From NCBI GenBank assembly GCA_016647705.1, contig CM028330.1, forward strand, positions 34,051,534 to 34,115,533: DNA of 64,000 bases, in the 5' to 3' direction. Of the stretch, positions 45,102 through 56,335 are shown piece after piece. A program made the position numbers and the translations under genes. The first letter of the stretch is position 1; each line of letters opens with the position of its first letter. Below the pieces are notes generated by a model, which saw nothing but the letters and a program-made list of their open reading frames with translations, made no database searches and had not been told where the DNA came from. The DNA comes from Eucommia ulmoides (taxonomy: Eukaryota; Streptophyta; Magnoliopsida; Garryales; Eucommiaceae).

Positions 45102-47431
45102 TGTTGATCTCAAGATTTTGATGGATAATTAAGTGTTGTTGTTCTTTGTGGAACTAACAAGTTTATTGAGTATTTCGGTGTAAAAGTTCCATTGTTGATG
45201 TTATCATGAAATAATTGATAAGAATGCAAAGAGACATACATTAAGAGATTGGAAATTCTGAAGAATCTAGGTCAAAACAACCCAAGTCATTTTTTACTTT
45301 TAATGTATCCCGATTAGAATCACACATGACACAAAAATGATTTATATTTATGTGTGTGTTTATTAGGATCTTAATTAGTTCACATATTTGCTCTAATGTG
45401 AAATTGAAAAAAAAAATTGAACTAAGAAAGATTAATGTTTAAAATTGATTAATAGTGTCAATTAAGTTAACCGAAAAAATAAATCGGTTAAAGGGTCGAA
45501 AACATTGAAGATTAGAGTTGAAATATAATTGAGAATAAGTGATCCAACACTGATCGGTCAACCAATTACAAGAGGATCAATCAACCGACGGGTAGTGGCT
45601 GAGAATTGGAGAAGTCTCTGAATCGATTGGTCAACCAACCAAGAGAGATCGGTCAACTAATGGCTGAGAAATGAACTCTCTGAATCGATCGGTCAACCGA
45701 CTGTCAATGATCGATCAACCGACTAGGATCGAAAAATGGCCTAGGGAGCAACTTGAATCGATCAGTCAACCGACCTATGGGGAATCGATCAACGGACCAG
45801 TTTATGAAAATGGCTTGGGCAATAACCTGAAATGATTGATCGACCAATGGTTCATTGGTCGGTCAACCGACTGGGTAGTTTCAGTATTTGAGGGATCTAA
45901 TCCAAAACTAGCCGTTACTAGTCATTTTTTGGCTGATATCTTGGAGATATTCTGGGGATTTAAACATATTTTAGATATATCATTCATACTTACATATCCC
46001 TATAGATATGGTACACTTATTTTAAGTGTTTCTCAATTTAGTCTATTTTAATACTTCTTATCCTTTTGATTTGAGAATGTGAAATAATTTGAGGACTAAA
46101 TTGAATGATTTAAAAGTCATATTTAAGTGGATTGAACCAAGATTGAGTCATATTGATATATGGGGTCTATTTGAGCATTATAATGTCATATCTTGTGGGA
46201 ACTAGCCGTTAAAGGGTTTGTTTCAAATCTGTTTAAATAAACCTGCGTTTTTCACATATTAATATCATCACTTCTATCAAGAACAATCAGTTCCTGAGCT
46301 TTCTGAGAGTTATTATTCTAATATTATACTGAGAGATTATCGTGAGATTATTCTGGTGTTAAAGTTCTTGAGTTAAAGAGCTAATTGATTTGGCATTACT
46401 AATCTAAGATGTAGCGATACAATTTGTATTCTTTCGGTGTTTTCCTAGTGAGATTGTTCCAAGCTTTCATTCTTTATTGTGATTATATATTATTTTGCTA
46501 GCTTGGATTTTAGATCTTGTGAAATCGTTTTTTGAACTTTAAAGTGCATAAAAATTATTTTAAAACGATTTTGTGATAATTTGATTACGTGCTTGATTTT
46601 GTGCTACCTGTTTATTTTATAATCAGATTTTAATTTTCTCACTTAATTCTATCACTAGTACATTTGGGATATTAATTGGGTTTATATTGATTTGAGGTAG
46701 TAGAAGCTCCGAGTGGGAAGAAACTTATCGATTTTTGTAATTGGTAAGTTTTGTGCGGATTAGATATTGTTGGGAATCTCTAATTAGGGTTAACTGGGAT
46801 TCAATCTCTTCCTATAAAGAGATTGAGATTTAATCTTTACCTAGAGTATAAAAAAGTTAGATTACTCTTTTCCGTGAAAAGAGATAGGCGTGATTCTTCC
46901 TGATTAGAATTAATTGAGTGTGATTTGTAACAGTTCCATTCTTATCGGTGAATACTTGGAGTGTTTTTGGTGAGGTTTGATTCCTAGCGTAAGTATAAAA
47001 GAATTAGGTTAATCTTTAGCATGTTAAAAAGATAGAGGTTCTTCCTTAGCCAGTGAATTTTTTTTTTGTAAAGGTTAATTACGAACCTGTAAAAAAAATC
47101 ATTGTGTAAAGGTTTAGTTCCTACCTGTTTAAAGGAATCTTAGTGATTTAGTGGGTGAAAATCTCTGTGGGTCTTGGAGAACTGAATTAGTCAAGAGTAA
47201 TTTGGTGAACCAGGATATATCGAGGTGTTCTGCATTGTTACTTTATTTATTTATTGTTGTTTGGGTGTGCACCTATAGCTAATTACACTTATCCGCTGTT
47301 ATATAAAGATAATAATTAATTTAGGATTAAATTAATTATTTGAAAATTTAAGTGTCGAAAGATAATTATTTGCTTTAATTTTTATAACTACCCAATTCAT
47401 CCCCCCTCTTAGGTAGATCACTGGGCCAACA
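45102..47431 (+). mobile_element. Solo LTR of a related SIRE-like subfamily
   Basis: 2,330 bp, TGTTGATCTCAAG to CTGGGCCAACA, with the perfect 5-bp duplication CTCAA at 45097-45101 and 47432-47436. The host LTR reads on across it ('ccactaaaactcaa' | 'gataataattgg'). No interior is present, so it arose by LTR-LTR recombination. It carries a dense array of 'gatcggtcaaccgac'-type motifs (45540-45870). Confidence 0.95.
45540..45870 (+). promoter_or_regulatory. GGTCAACCGAC motif array in the solo LTR
   Basis: At least ten copies of 'atcGGTCAACCGAct' or variants, spaced roughly 25-40 bp apart and often paired. This is the densest cluster in the window and represents the same core as the GTCGAC clusters. 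Confidence 0.6.
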
Positions 47432-47547
47432 CTCAAGATAATAATTGGATAGAGAAATTTGGTGATTACTTGTTTGGCAATTTAATTGTTTAAATTTTTA
47501 GAACTACCCAATTCACCCCCTCCCCTGGGTAGATCTATGGGTCAACA

Positions 47548-48225
47548 TTCTTGAATTTATCAACAATCTCATTAAACTTTTTTTGAGTTTATTCAAGTGA
47601 GCATTCCCAAGAACTAACATTTACCTGAAGACCAAAATATTTCTTGCGTATAAATTCAAGATCATTTTAAAGCAAAATTCAGCAATAATTTTCAACAGAA
47701 TAAATTGTCACCCGAGCTCTATCAAGTTCACACCTTGAACCATCCAATTTAATATTTAAAGCCTCATTTATAGTTTCAAGATTTCTAAAATTCAAAACAC
47801 ATTGTTAATGATTTGAAACATCCTTCTTTAGAAAAGTATTTTCTTCTTCAAGGGATTCAACTTTTTCAAGAAGAGTGTTTATCTCGGATAGAGCGTTTAA
47901 AATATCAGCAGTTTCAAAATACTTGTCTAAATTTTTCTTTTTAACAAATTTGAAAGTGGCAATTTTTTTATTTTTATTTTCAAGAGTTGTAATTTTCTGT
48001 GAAACCTTTAAATTTTCTTTACCAAAAGTATATGTAAGAGCAATCAATTTTTCAATAGCCATATCAGTAGTTTCATTGTCATTATCTCTATCAATCCTAC
48101 TATCAAAACATTGATTATCAAAACAAGCAAGAGATACACACAAACCTTTTTCCTCAGTACAATCCATGTGATTGTGTTAACTAGGACATTAAGCCTAATA
48201 AGCTAAAGCCATCTCTTGTAATAGT
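47548..48225 (-). pseudogene. Coiled-coil gag relic (minus strand)
   Basis: A 120-codon minus-strand frame (47805-48167) begins 'MDCTEEKGLCVSLACF', contains 'MAIEKLIALTYTFGKENLKV' and ends 'KVESLEEENTFLKKD', a coiled-coil-like Lys/Glu/Leu-rich protein. It is the best-preserved N-terminal part of the SIRE-like gag in the window and matches 39330-39660. It is truncated at 47548, where the plus-strand LTR ends, and followed on its 5' side by the LTR fragment at 48226. Confidence 0.72.
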
Positions 48226-48357
48226 TGTTGGCCCATATATCTACCTAAGAAGAGGGTGAATTGGATAGATATAAAAATTAAAATAGTTAAATTATCAGTC
48301 AAACAATTACCAATTTTTCTATTTGGTTATTATCTTGTGTTACAGTGGAAACGTATT
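48226..48357 (-). mobile_element. Fragment of the minus-strand SIRE-like 5' LTR
   Basis: 132 bp matching the LTR end block (minus strand '..GGGCCAACA' at 48226). It is cut at 48357 by the Tat-type element; the remainder would lie beyond the right end of the window. Confidence 0.8.
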
Positions 48358-49152
48358 TGTTGGTGTCCCAAACTAGTGAAAACCTCGAGTATGGTCCAGT
48401 CAGGTGAGAGGTGTCTTTTTACTGAGGTGGAATTGATGATTGATAATTCTTCACGTGAGTTGTACTGGGTCCTGGGAGGACTAACCTGCTATGTCCAAAG
48501 TCCTGCTCCTTAGGGAGTGATACTTATAGAAGGCTTGGGCCTAGATTTATCCTGGCGAAATCCCCCCGGCGTGAGAATAAGAGCTCAAATAGAAGAGATA
48601 TAGAAATGCATCAAGCAAAAAAATGAACTCAGAGCATTCGTGTAATAAAGCATAGCTTGGCCTAGCATAGCCCCTGGTATATATAGGCGTCGGAGATTAT
48701 CAGTCGGGCCTTACCATGGTTAATTAGATGAAACTATGTGTTTAGCCAATAATCCGGGGCGTTTAGGAAATAATCACTGGGCTTTGACTTTTGGGCCCAT
48801 TTGGCGAAGCCCATAGGCCTTTGTCAAGCCTATGGTGGTAAGTTGGTAGAGGAGAGTGGAGATCCGTGGAGTCTTGAATAAGAAATGAGTTGGAATGAGG
48901 AGCGGGTCGAGATGAATGGTTAAGTCCCTAAAGTTGTCTGTCCTAGGCATGGTGTAGAGCTTTGGGAAAAAATGTCCCTATGGGGCACCTTGCTCCTTCA
49001 TGGATGCAAAGAAGATTCTAGGGAGGAGCCTTGGTTGGCGTATTCTCCAGCGTGGCATTGTGACTTCCGAAATGCGCTCATGTCATGGCGAGGGTAGACA
49101 CGTGGCTGGATCCCAAGTGTTAATTTAGTGGTGCCCAAAAATACCTTCATCA
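48358..49152 (-). mobile_element. Probable 3' LTR of the Tat-type element
   Basis: On the minus strand it would run from TGATGAAGGT (49152), after a purine-rich 'aaggctaggggcaac', to GGGACACCAACA (48358), where the SIRE-like LTR is cut. A minus-strand TATA element (CCTATATATACC, about 48688-48700) lies inside. The 5' LTR is not in the window, so the limits are unconfirmed. Confidence 0.55.
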
Positions 49153-49385
49153 GTTGCCCCTAGCCTTGGGTGGCGAGGGTAGAGAGACGGTTAGAAATAT
49201 CAATTTCTGACTAGAACGGGCATCTCAGAGACTTCAAAGTACGAGAAACACCCTTGGTAGGATCTTTGGAGTTTTTTGGAACCATAGGTCGGTCCTCCTA
49301 GCCGGCAGGCCCTTGATCCTGCGGCGTCGACCTCCACGTTATTGGAGCTCCTGGGAGGCGGACACGACTTCTAGGTAACCCTGTT
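49153..49385 (-). other. Non-coding 3' region of the Tat-type element
   Basis: No frame or motif recognised apart from the purine tract at its lower edge. Confidence 0.4.
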
Positions 49386-49905
49386 GATGAGTAGAATTTT
49401 AAACATTACTTTTTGAACCGTTAACGTTTTTTGGATGGCTAACATGAAATAGGCCCCCATATGGCTGGGCTCTGTGTAAAGACAACACAGCAGGGCGATG
49501 CCAAAATATTTTCTATTTTCTGGGACAGCACTTTCCCTACGGTAAATTTTTTCTGAAGTGCTAATTTCATTTAGGCCCCCATATGGCTAGGCTCTATGGT
49601 CAGATAGCACGGTAGGGCGACCTCGAAATTTCTTTAATTTTCTAGGCAGCACATTTCGAACGATTAACTTTTTTTAGAGGGCTAATTTGAAATAGGCTCC
49701 CATATGGCTGGGCTCTGTGGTCATATAGCATGGCAGGGCGACCCCAAATGTTGTTTAATTTTCTGGACAGTACCTTTCGAACGATTAACTTTTCTGGAAG
49801 GTTAATTTGAAGTAGGACCCCATATGGCCAGGCTCTGTAGTCAGATAACACGGTGGGGTGACCCCAAAATATCTTTAATTTTTTTGGCAATACTCATTTG
49901 AACCA
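49386..49905. repeat. Four tandem copies of a ~121-bp unit
   Basis: 'cccatatggc' recurs at 49456, 49578, 49699 and 49819 (spacing 122, 121, 120), each with 'caggctctg..gtcagata.cacgg..gggcgacc' and 'gaacgattaactttt' blocks. It lies between the 3' LTR and the antisense promoter of the Tat-type element. Confidence 0.93.
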
Positions 49906-50218
49906 TGAACAAATCTCGAGCACAGATTAGCCTTCACTGCGGAGAAGATAAAAGCGGATTGCAGCGGGGTACGTGCCCTGGACGGGTAGGGAGAGGAGGC
50001 AGACATGCCCCTCAGACGATGTTTGGCTCTCTTGGAAACTGGTCAACTGGCTAGAGGGTGGGCCGACCGTCTCCAGGTAGGGTGCGCTAGCCCAGCTAGG
50101 GCCAGTGAGTTGCTGGCCCCAAAAAGGGACCAGCCAGCGCGCATAGGTGGCTCGCATGCGTGCTTAGCGTGTGTGGCAATGCCCGACAGTTCGGCCTCGT
50201 CGATTTGGGAACTATCTT

Positions 50219-50231
50219 CCTATAAATAGAG
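50219..50231 (+). promoter_or_regulatory. TATA box of the antisense gene
   Basis: CCTATAAATAGAG on the plus strand, opposite to the element's own genes, about 100 bp upstream of the antisense coding region. Confidence 0.55.
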
Positions 50232-51467
50232 TCATTTAAACATATTCAAGTTCTATGGGTGTTTTCTCTAAGAAATTTCTCTATACGGTACTTTTTATTT
50301 ACTTTGAAATATTTTCTCACATTTCTAGTTCTGAATCTTCTTCTTCTTCTGGGAGCATCTCTGGCTTCAGCGTGTCATAGCGAGCCTCCCCTACTCTTGG
50401 AGATACAGGACAGTGCACAAGCGCTCTGAGATTACCCTCTTCTTCTCCAGCAGTTTGGATACCATCACCCAAGGGAAGACCTTCCCTGGACCAACTGGTG
50501 TTTGTGGTCGGTCACCCTAGCGGGCACAAAGGAAAAGGTTCTTTGTGGGAGCCTGTCTTCATAGCCATTCCAGAAGAGGAGGATTGAGCGACATAGACTC
50601 AGTTTCTTCGGGCCATTCTCTTGGTACCGTGGTCTGTCTACAGTCTAGGACCCGTGATTCTATATTCTGCTATTCCAATTCAAAGTCCTCTCTGGGATCT
50701 TCAGTCCAACCTAACCAAGAAGGATTTGATAAAAGCTCGTAGCCTATTCACCTTTCTTATTTACGTCGTGATAAGGATCCCTAATGCTGACAAGAGGGAA
50801 CATCAATCGCCCCTGGGATTTATTATGATATTTCTCCACCAGCTAGTTGTCGTACTCTATTTCCCATTTATCCCTAGGTCCGAGCATTCTGCAAGGAGTT
50901 CGGTTTGTGTCTGTCACAATTGGCTCCGAGCAGTATGAAGATAGTAATAGTGACTTACATTATTTTCAAGACGGAGGGGATTGAGCTAAGCCTGGAGATT
51001 TTTTGCGTTCTTTTTTAGCAAGTCCTTGTTGTTGGGTGCTGGGTGGTGCTACGTGTCCTCTAGGTCAGCATTCCTGACTGACACGGATACCCATACAAAA
51101 AAATAGAAATCGAGGTACTTTTACCTTGGTGGCGATGGCTAGGAGTTCGGCCCTGATGAGGTGGATCACTTGATTCCTGTTCAACAACACTGGGGATGAA
51201 TTGGTAAGGAGATCTTAGGGGTGGTTGAGGATGGTACCATAGCCATTGGCACTTACTAGTGTTTCATTTTTGTAGAGAGTGAGAAACATGGTAAGAAGTC
51301 GCACAAGGCGCAGGAGCTCCATCCCGAAATTGTTGTGATGAAGGAGAGGATCTTGAGGACATCCTTCAACTAGATGAATGAGCTGCTGAGTTCAACTCTG
51401 TATGACATTCACTTCTTTTGAGCCCCATCTCTACCCCCTGCTGAGCTTCCGTCGAAGCCCGAGAATA

Positions 51468-51539
51468 GTAAGAGTTTTTTCTTATCATCCATTTTTTTAT
51501 GTCTTTGGTTCGATATTCTAAATCATTATTTTCTAATAG
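51468..51539 (+). other. Candidate intron 1 of the antisense gene
   Basis: Donor AATAGTAAGA at 51468, T-rich tract, acceptor TTCTAATAG ending at 51539; 72 nt, more T-rich than the flanks. Confidence 0.5.
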
Positions 51540-52014
51540 ACATGGATGACGTCTCTCTATTAAGAAAGGTTGCTGCCAAGAGGAAGGCTGGGGCCACGGA
51601 GGGCTCAACTATTGAGCAGGGATAAATTTTTCAGAGTGGTGTCCTACTTTCCCAGCTTCCAACTCACACTAGGGTGAAGACTAGAGAGTCCTGTCCCAGC
51701 ACACAGGGCTAGATACCACTCTGGAGGCTCCACAAGAAAGGGGCATGCGCCTTGTTAGAAAGACAACTCAATAAGGCACACAGAAGAGAAAATATCCATA
51801 TAAGTCAGCACTAGCTGCTCCTATCCCTCTAGATCCCCGTCTCGATTTCTTCAGAGTCGAGAATACCGGGGTGGAGATCAAGACTCACCTACTGGATAAC
51901 CCAACACTAGCACCGAGGTTCCTGGGCTGGGTGATACCATCGGCTAATAGGAAAAAGATCGGTAGCATCATTCTTGAGCGGCTTGCGAGGGATGTCAACA
52001 GAGACGTAATGGGG

Positions 52015-52111
52015 GTGAGTATTTTACTCTTTCTCAACACTTTGATTCTTTGCAAATCATTTTGAGTTTCTCAAACCTGTTCTTGTCTACCCAACCTATT
52101 TTTCTTGATAG
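52015..52111 (+). other. Candidate intron 2 of the antisense gene
   Basis: Donor GGGGTGAGT at 52015, pyrimidine-rich end 'ccaacctatttttcttgatag' to 52111; 97 nt. Frame continuity across it is not clean, as expected for a decayed gene. Confidence 0.5.
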
Positions 52112-52640
52112 GTTACCCTCCGATTTTACGGGATGGCAGGCCAGTTTTTGTTTGAGGGCTAGACTCCTTGCTGAGCTGGATTCCCACCGAGCCTCCCTCA
52201 GGAAGAATAACAAGGTGGAGACTAGCATCCTCCCTGATTTGTTCACTGTTCAAAAAGCGAATCTCGGACTCTGCGTTGATCGACAGAATTTCTAGTCAAA
52301 GATTGATAAGTTTGAGGCCGAGTTAACCCCCTATAAGCAGCGGGTGAAAATCCTAGTGCAGACGTCTCGGGCCACAGTTAACTAAGCCAGGTAGAAGGGT
52401 AGATTAGAGCCTGTGGAATAATGGAATAAGGGTCCTAGGTATCGGGAGGTTTAAGAGAAGATAGTTAACAACTTCTTGGAAGTTGGGAATAAGGACATAA
52501 TGAAATCCATCCGCCGTTCGTACCTTGACTTCCCTCCTGGCCATGTGGAGATGGAGTTCTCAAAGCCAAATGATGGTATCGAGCATGAAGGCACTGGGCA
52601 GAGAGATGTCGGGGGGGTAAAGCGCTAATAATGGGGGCCC

Positions 52641-53269
52641 CGATGAGGGCAAGCTTGACTTTTTTTCTTCTCTGCCGAACATCCCTTAGTTTGAGGGCTG
52701 GGAGGACTGAACTCTAGGCCATCGCTTAACCTTTTTTCTTCTGCTTGGCAGTGGATTTAGCAGGTCATTAGTGAGTTTTCCATAGTCAGGTTCATTCCTG
52801 AATCCTTTTAGGTTATCTCAATTTAGTCTATGCAGGAGCAAATTCCCCTTTAGAACGTTGGACTTACAGTCGACTGGTGGGGAAAGGTACTCAATTGTAG
52901 GTACTCAATTGTAGGTCCTCAAACCCGATCAATACCCCACCTTTGGTGGATGACCTTGGTCTTTCCCCGGGTATAGACTATTGATCTTTCAGAGAGGGTA
53001 ATATTGTTACCCTCGACCTGAAGCACATAGATGAGACCTGTGGACAATCATCCACGTCGCTGAGTGTTGGGATGTTATTTCTTAGAGATTTATCCATGAA
53101 TTTTAGGGTTGGGATGCCGTTATGGAGAATCACCCATGACCCTGAGGGTTGGGATGTCGCTCATTTAGAAGGAGCACAAGGCACATTGCACATAACACAT
53201 TCTTTATTTTGATAAGAAAAAATCGCTATAATTTATAGAAACTAGAAGTTATTTATAAAGGTGGATCCT
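52641..53269. other. Spacer between the antisense gene and integrase
   Basis: Contains two close repeats of 'gagggttgggatg' (about 53060-53155) but no recognisable gene. The two genes converge on this spacer, so termination signals of both may lie here. Confidence 0.4.
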
Positions 53270-54335
53270 CCCAACAGAAGTAGCGATTCAGATGGTTAGC
53301 ATTCCACAGGTGCCTAAGCAGCACACATTCCTCTATTTTAAGATTTTAGGTGCCCCAGACGTGTGATCCCAGTGAATCTGTACAACCCTTCTCAGGTAAG
53401 GGCCAGCTTTCCGGCACCTTATTCTTTGGTGGCCAGAGTGACCTTTCTAAGAACAAGGTCACTGATGTCAAATAATTGGGGGCAGACTCGTCAGTCGTAG
53501 TATCTCGCTACCTTTTGTTGGTAGGTAGCTTGCCGAACTTAGGTTTGTTCCTTTCATTCTTCGAGGAGATCAAGGTTTAATGATAGCGTCGCATCATTCC
53601 TGGTTCTGTCAAAGGTCTCAACAGTCTTGAGAGTCTACACGCTTAATTTCATGGGTATGATGGCCTCAGAACCGAAGGCCATTATAAAATGCGTTTCTCC
53701 CGTAGGGGTTCCTAGAGTGGTGTGGTATGACCAAAGAACAGGGTAGACATCTTCCACCCACGTCTTCTTTGATTGAGGGTGGTCGGGGAAGACAAAGTTA
53801 ATCTTGATCCCTAGTTCTGCACAAAAAGTAATGAAGAGAGAGTTATCAAACTCAGTGCTAATATCGGGCACAATTGCTCTTGGGACCCCAAAATGGCACA
53901 CTATACCTTTCCATGCAATGTCACGAATTTTTTCCTTGGTGATTCAGGCCAGAGGCTCAGTCTCGACCCACTCTGTGAAATAGTCAATGGCGACGACGAG
54001 GAACTTCTTTTGCCTAGTTCCCAAAGAGACTGACCCGAGTAGGTCAATGCCCCACTAGGCAAAGGGCCACGGGTTAGTTATTGGAACCAGCACGGTTGGA
54101 GGAGCATAAGGGTGCGGGACAAACCTCTAACACTTATTACATTTGTTGACAAATTCCACGGTATCTTCATGCATCCTGGGCCAGAAATATCCCTGGCGGA
54201 GTAGTTTGCTGGCGAGGGACCTGCCCCTCGAGTGGTTGCCACAAAATCCTTCGTGAGTCTTGCTCATGAAATATTTGGATTCTTAAGGACGAAGATATCT
54301 AGAATAGGGGCCCGAGAATGGCCTCTAGTATAGAT
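53270..54335 (-). pseudogene. Integrase relic of the Tat-type element
   Basis: From the N-terminus (right), the zinc-binding domain is visible as 'HEGFCGNHSRGRSLASKLL' and '..EFVNKCNKC' (about 54260-54125). The core follows with 'WGIDLLG' (first catalytic Asp) and 'FGVPRAIVPDISTEFDNS' (second Asp; the usual Asn-Gly after it is altered). A deletion joins 'HPQSKK' to 'TWVEDVYPVLWSYHTT', removing the segment with the catalytic Glu. The C-terminal tail ends near 53280 ('LYRFTGITR'). Several in-frame stops; inactive. Confidence 0.88.
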
Positions 54336-54444
54336 TTTCATCAACGAGAGTGTACCTTGCTAATTGGTAACGTATCTTTTTGGCCTTTGTCCAGTCCCCT
54401 AGGAGTGTGCCTTGCTCTAGGTATTGCTTGATTGGGTCCATCTA

Positions 54445-54940
54445 AGTTGGCTGATTAGTGAGTTCATAGATGATGGCCACTAGATCCAAGGTTGCAATGC
54501 TCAGAGCGTTTAGATATTCCACATGGATGATCCTTTTCAGACTCCACTCCACCGCCAAGGTGAGGTTCACCAAGGTATTAGCATGCCTGTTCTCTTCTCG
54601 CGGGATTTGAGACACTTGGATTTTTTTAAAATTTTCCATAAGTTCTCTCACCCTCTTCAACTATGCCGACATACTCGGGTCCTTGGCCATGCAGTCTTCA
54701 TTTACCTGGTTGACCACAAGTTTTGAGTCATAGAAGACTAAGAGAGCTTGTACATTGGATTCCTTAGCCAAACGGAGACCAGTGAGCAAGGCTTCATATT
54801 CAACTTTATTGTTTATAGTTTTAAATCTGAGTCGGATAGCGTATTCAACAACTTCTTTATCTGAGGCTACCAGAATCATACTTGTCCCATAGCTGCTCTT
54901 ATTGGATGTTCTATCTATGTAGAGATGCCACATTGTTAGG
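54445..54940 (-). pseudogene. Second (archaeal-type) RNase H relic
   Basis: Contains 'WHLYIDRTSNKSSYGTSMIL' (Asp of the first strand present; the usual Gly-Ser after it changed to Arg-Thr), 'NNKVEYEALLTGLRLAKESN' with the catalytic Glu, and 'LLVFYDSKLVVNQV' with the catalytic Asp. The downstream part (54442-54660, 'QIPREENRHANTLVNL') includes the end of the domain, where the last Asp has become asparagine-like. An extra RNase H after RT-RNase H is typical of Tat elements. Confidence 0.88.
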
Positions 54941-55400
54941 CCAAAGTCGTATAGGTTGGAGGAAGTCCCCCGAGTCTCTCGGGAATGGAGGTCCCCGACG
55001 ATTTGCTTCTGGATCCTGCTCTTCCGAGAAGGTGAGTTCTGCAATAAAATCGACGTGGACTTGGCCTTTAATGTCCGTTCTCGACCGATATTCAATATGA
55101 AACTGTCCCGGCTCAAAGTTGTATTTCATCAGTCTTCTCGAGACATCAAGAGAGTGTTGGATATGCTTTAGAGATTGGTCGGTCAGAACCACAATAGTGT
55201 GTGCCTGGAAATATTGTCGGAGTTTCTTTGAGGCAATTAGTAGGGCATAAGCCAACTTTTCGAATTTTGAGTACCTGGTCTCATCATCCAGGACGACCCT
55301 GCTGGAGTAGTGCTCCAGGTTCTGAACACCATTTTTTTCCCTTACTAAGTTTGCGCTTACTGTGGTTGAGGAAGTAAAAATGTACAAGAATAACTCATCT
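54941..55400 (-). pseudogene. RNase H of the Tat-type RT
   Basis: The frame at 54911-55387 has 'EHYSSRVVLDDETRYSKFEK', 'LAYALLIASKKLRQYFQAH', 'IVVLTDQSLKHI' and 'FHIEYRSRTDIKGQVHVDF', matching the RT-linked RNase H of gypsy elements from its middle to its end. The start of the domain is frameshifted. Confidence 0.88.
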
Positions 55401-55579
55401 CCCCCTTCGAGGTGCTGCGCAAGGGAGCTGAGGAGAGGTAGTGTTTCAGATCACAAAATATTGCTTCACACTCACTTGTCCAGGGTAAGTCTTTCTTCCC
55501 ATGAAGTACCTTGAAAAGGGCAAACACCACTCTAAAGACTTAGAGATGAACCGGTTCAGGGCTGGAAGCTTCCAATCAA

Positions 55580-56335
55580 CATTTGGATTTCCTTCTTTGA
55601 GCGGGGTGGGGACATGTCAAGTATAGTGGTGATTTGGTCAGAGTTGGCATCAATTTGGCACTAAGAGACTATATATCTAGGGAACTTTCTAGCAGAGACC
55701 CCAAAGATCCACTTAGTGGGATTGAGCTTCATTCGGGGGGTCCTCAGCATGTTAAAACATTTCTGGAGGTATGCCAGGTGATCGGGAGCTTGCAAGCTCT
55801 TTACTAGCATATCGTCAATGTAAACTTCCATAGTTTTACTGATTTCCTCATTGAACATTTTGTTGACCAACCGCTGATAGGTGGTTCCAGCATTACGTAG
55901 GCCGAAGGGCATCACCTTGTAACAGTACGTTCCACAGTTCGTGATGAAGGATGTCTTACTCTTTTCGGAAGGAATAGGAGGATCTGGTTGTAGTCGGTAT
56001 AAGCGTCCAGAAAGCTAAGAAGTTCGTAACCTGTCGTAGCATCGATGACTAAATCAATACTCGATTGAGGAAATAAGTCTTTGGGGCAGGTCTTCTTGAG
56101 GTCCTTAAAGTCGACATAGAGTCTCTACTTGCCTTCAACCTTAGGGACGAGCACAACATTAGACAACCAGTCTGGGAACGTCACCTGCTCCACAACGCCA
56201 GACTTTATCAATTTTTGCATTTCTTTCTCAATGAATTTCTGGCGTTCAGGATGGAACTTCTTTCTCTTTTGCTTGAAGGAAAGATGGTGTGGGTCTGCGT
56301 GGAACTGATGTATGGCCACTTTTGGATTGATTCCT
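55580..56335 (-). pseudogene. Reverse transcriptase relic
   Basis: The N-terminal part (56125-56319) has 'FHPERQKFIEKEMQKLIKSG' and 'PDWLSNVVLVPKVEGK'. The middle shows 'DYNQILL'-like sequence with stops. The palm part (55661-55915) has 'MMPFGLRNAGTTYQRLVNKM' and the active-site box 'VYIDDML' with both Asp residues intact. Frameshifts between 55916 and 56124 separate the halves. Confidence 0.92.

Larger units (their letters stand above)
43128..47547 (+). mobile_element. SIRE-like 3' LTR interrupted by a solo LTR
   Basis: TGTTGACCC to GGGTCAACA. Removing the nested solo LTR and its 5-bp duplication leaves about 2,085 bp. It aligns with 35194-39262 and pairs with it as 3' LTR of the element with interior 39263-43127. 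Its right end directly abuts a truncated minus-strand gag relic. Confidence 0.88.
50330..52640 (+). pseudogene. Antisense 'gypsy type transposon' gene of the Tat element
   Basis: It runs opposite to gag-pol, between integrase and 3' LTR, where some Tat-lineage elements carry an antisense frame. Pieces fit the plant family annotated as 'putative gypsy type transposon': 'VRAFCKEFGLCLSQLAPSS' (about 50878-50935) followed by 'IVTYIIFKTEGIELSLEIF', a basic 'KVAAKRKAGATEG' (from about 51563), and a C-terminal coiled-coil-like part with 'LAELDSHRASLRKNN' (52160-52210), 'WNKGPRYREV' and 'FLEVGNKDIMKSIRR' (52420-52515). Two GT-AG introns seem present. Stops and frameshifts break the exons. Function unknown. 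Confidence 0.65.
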
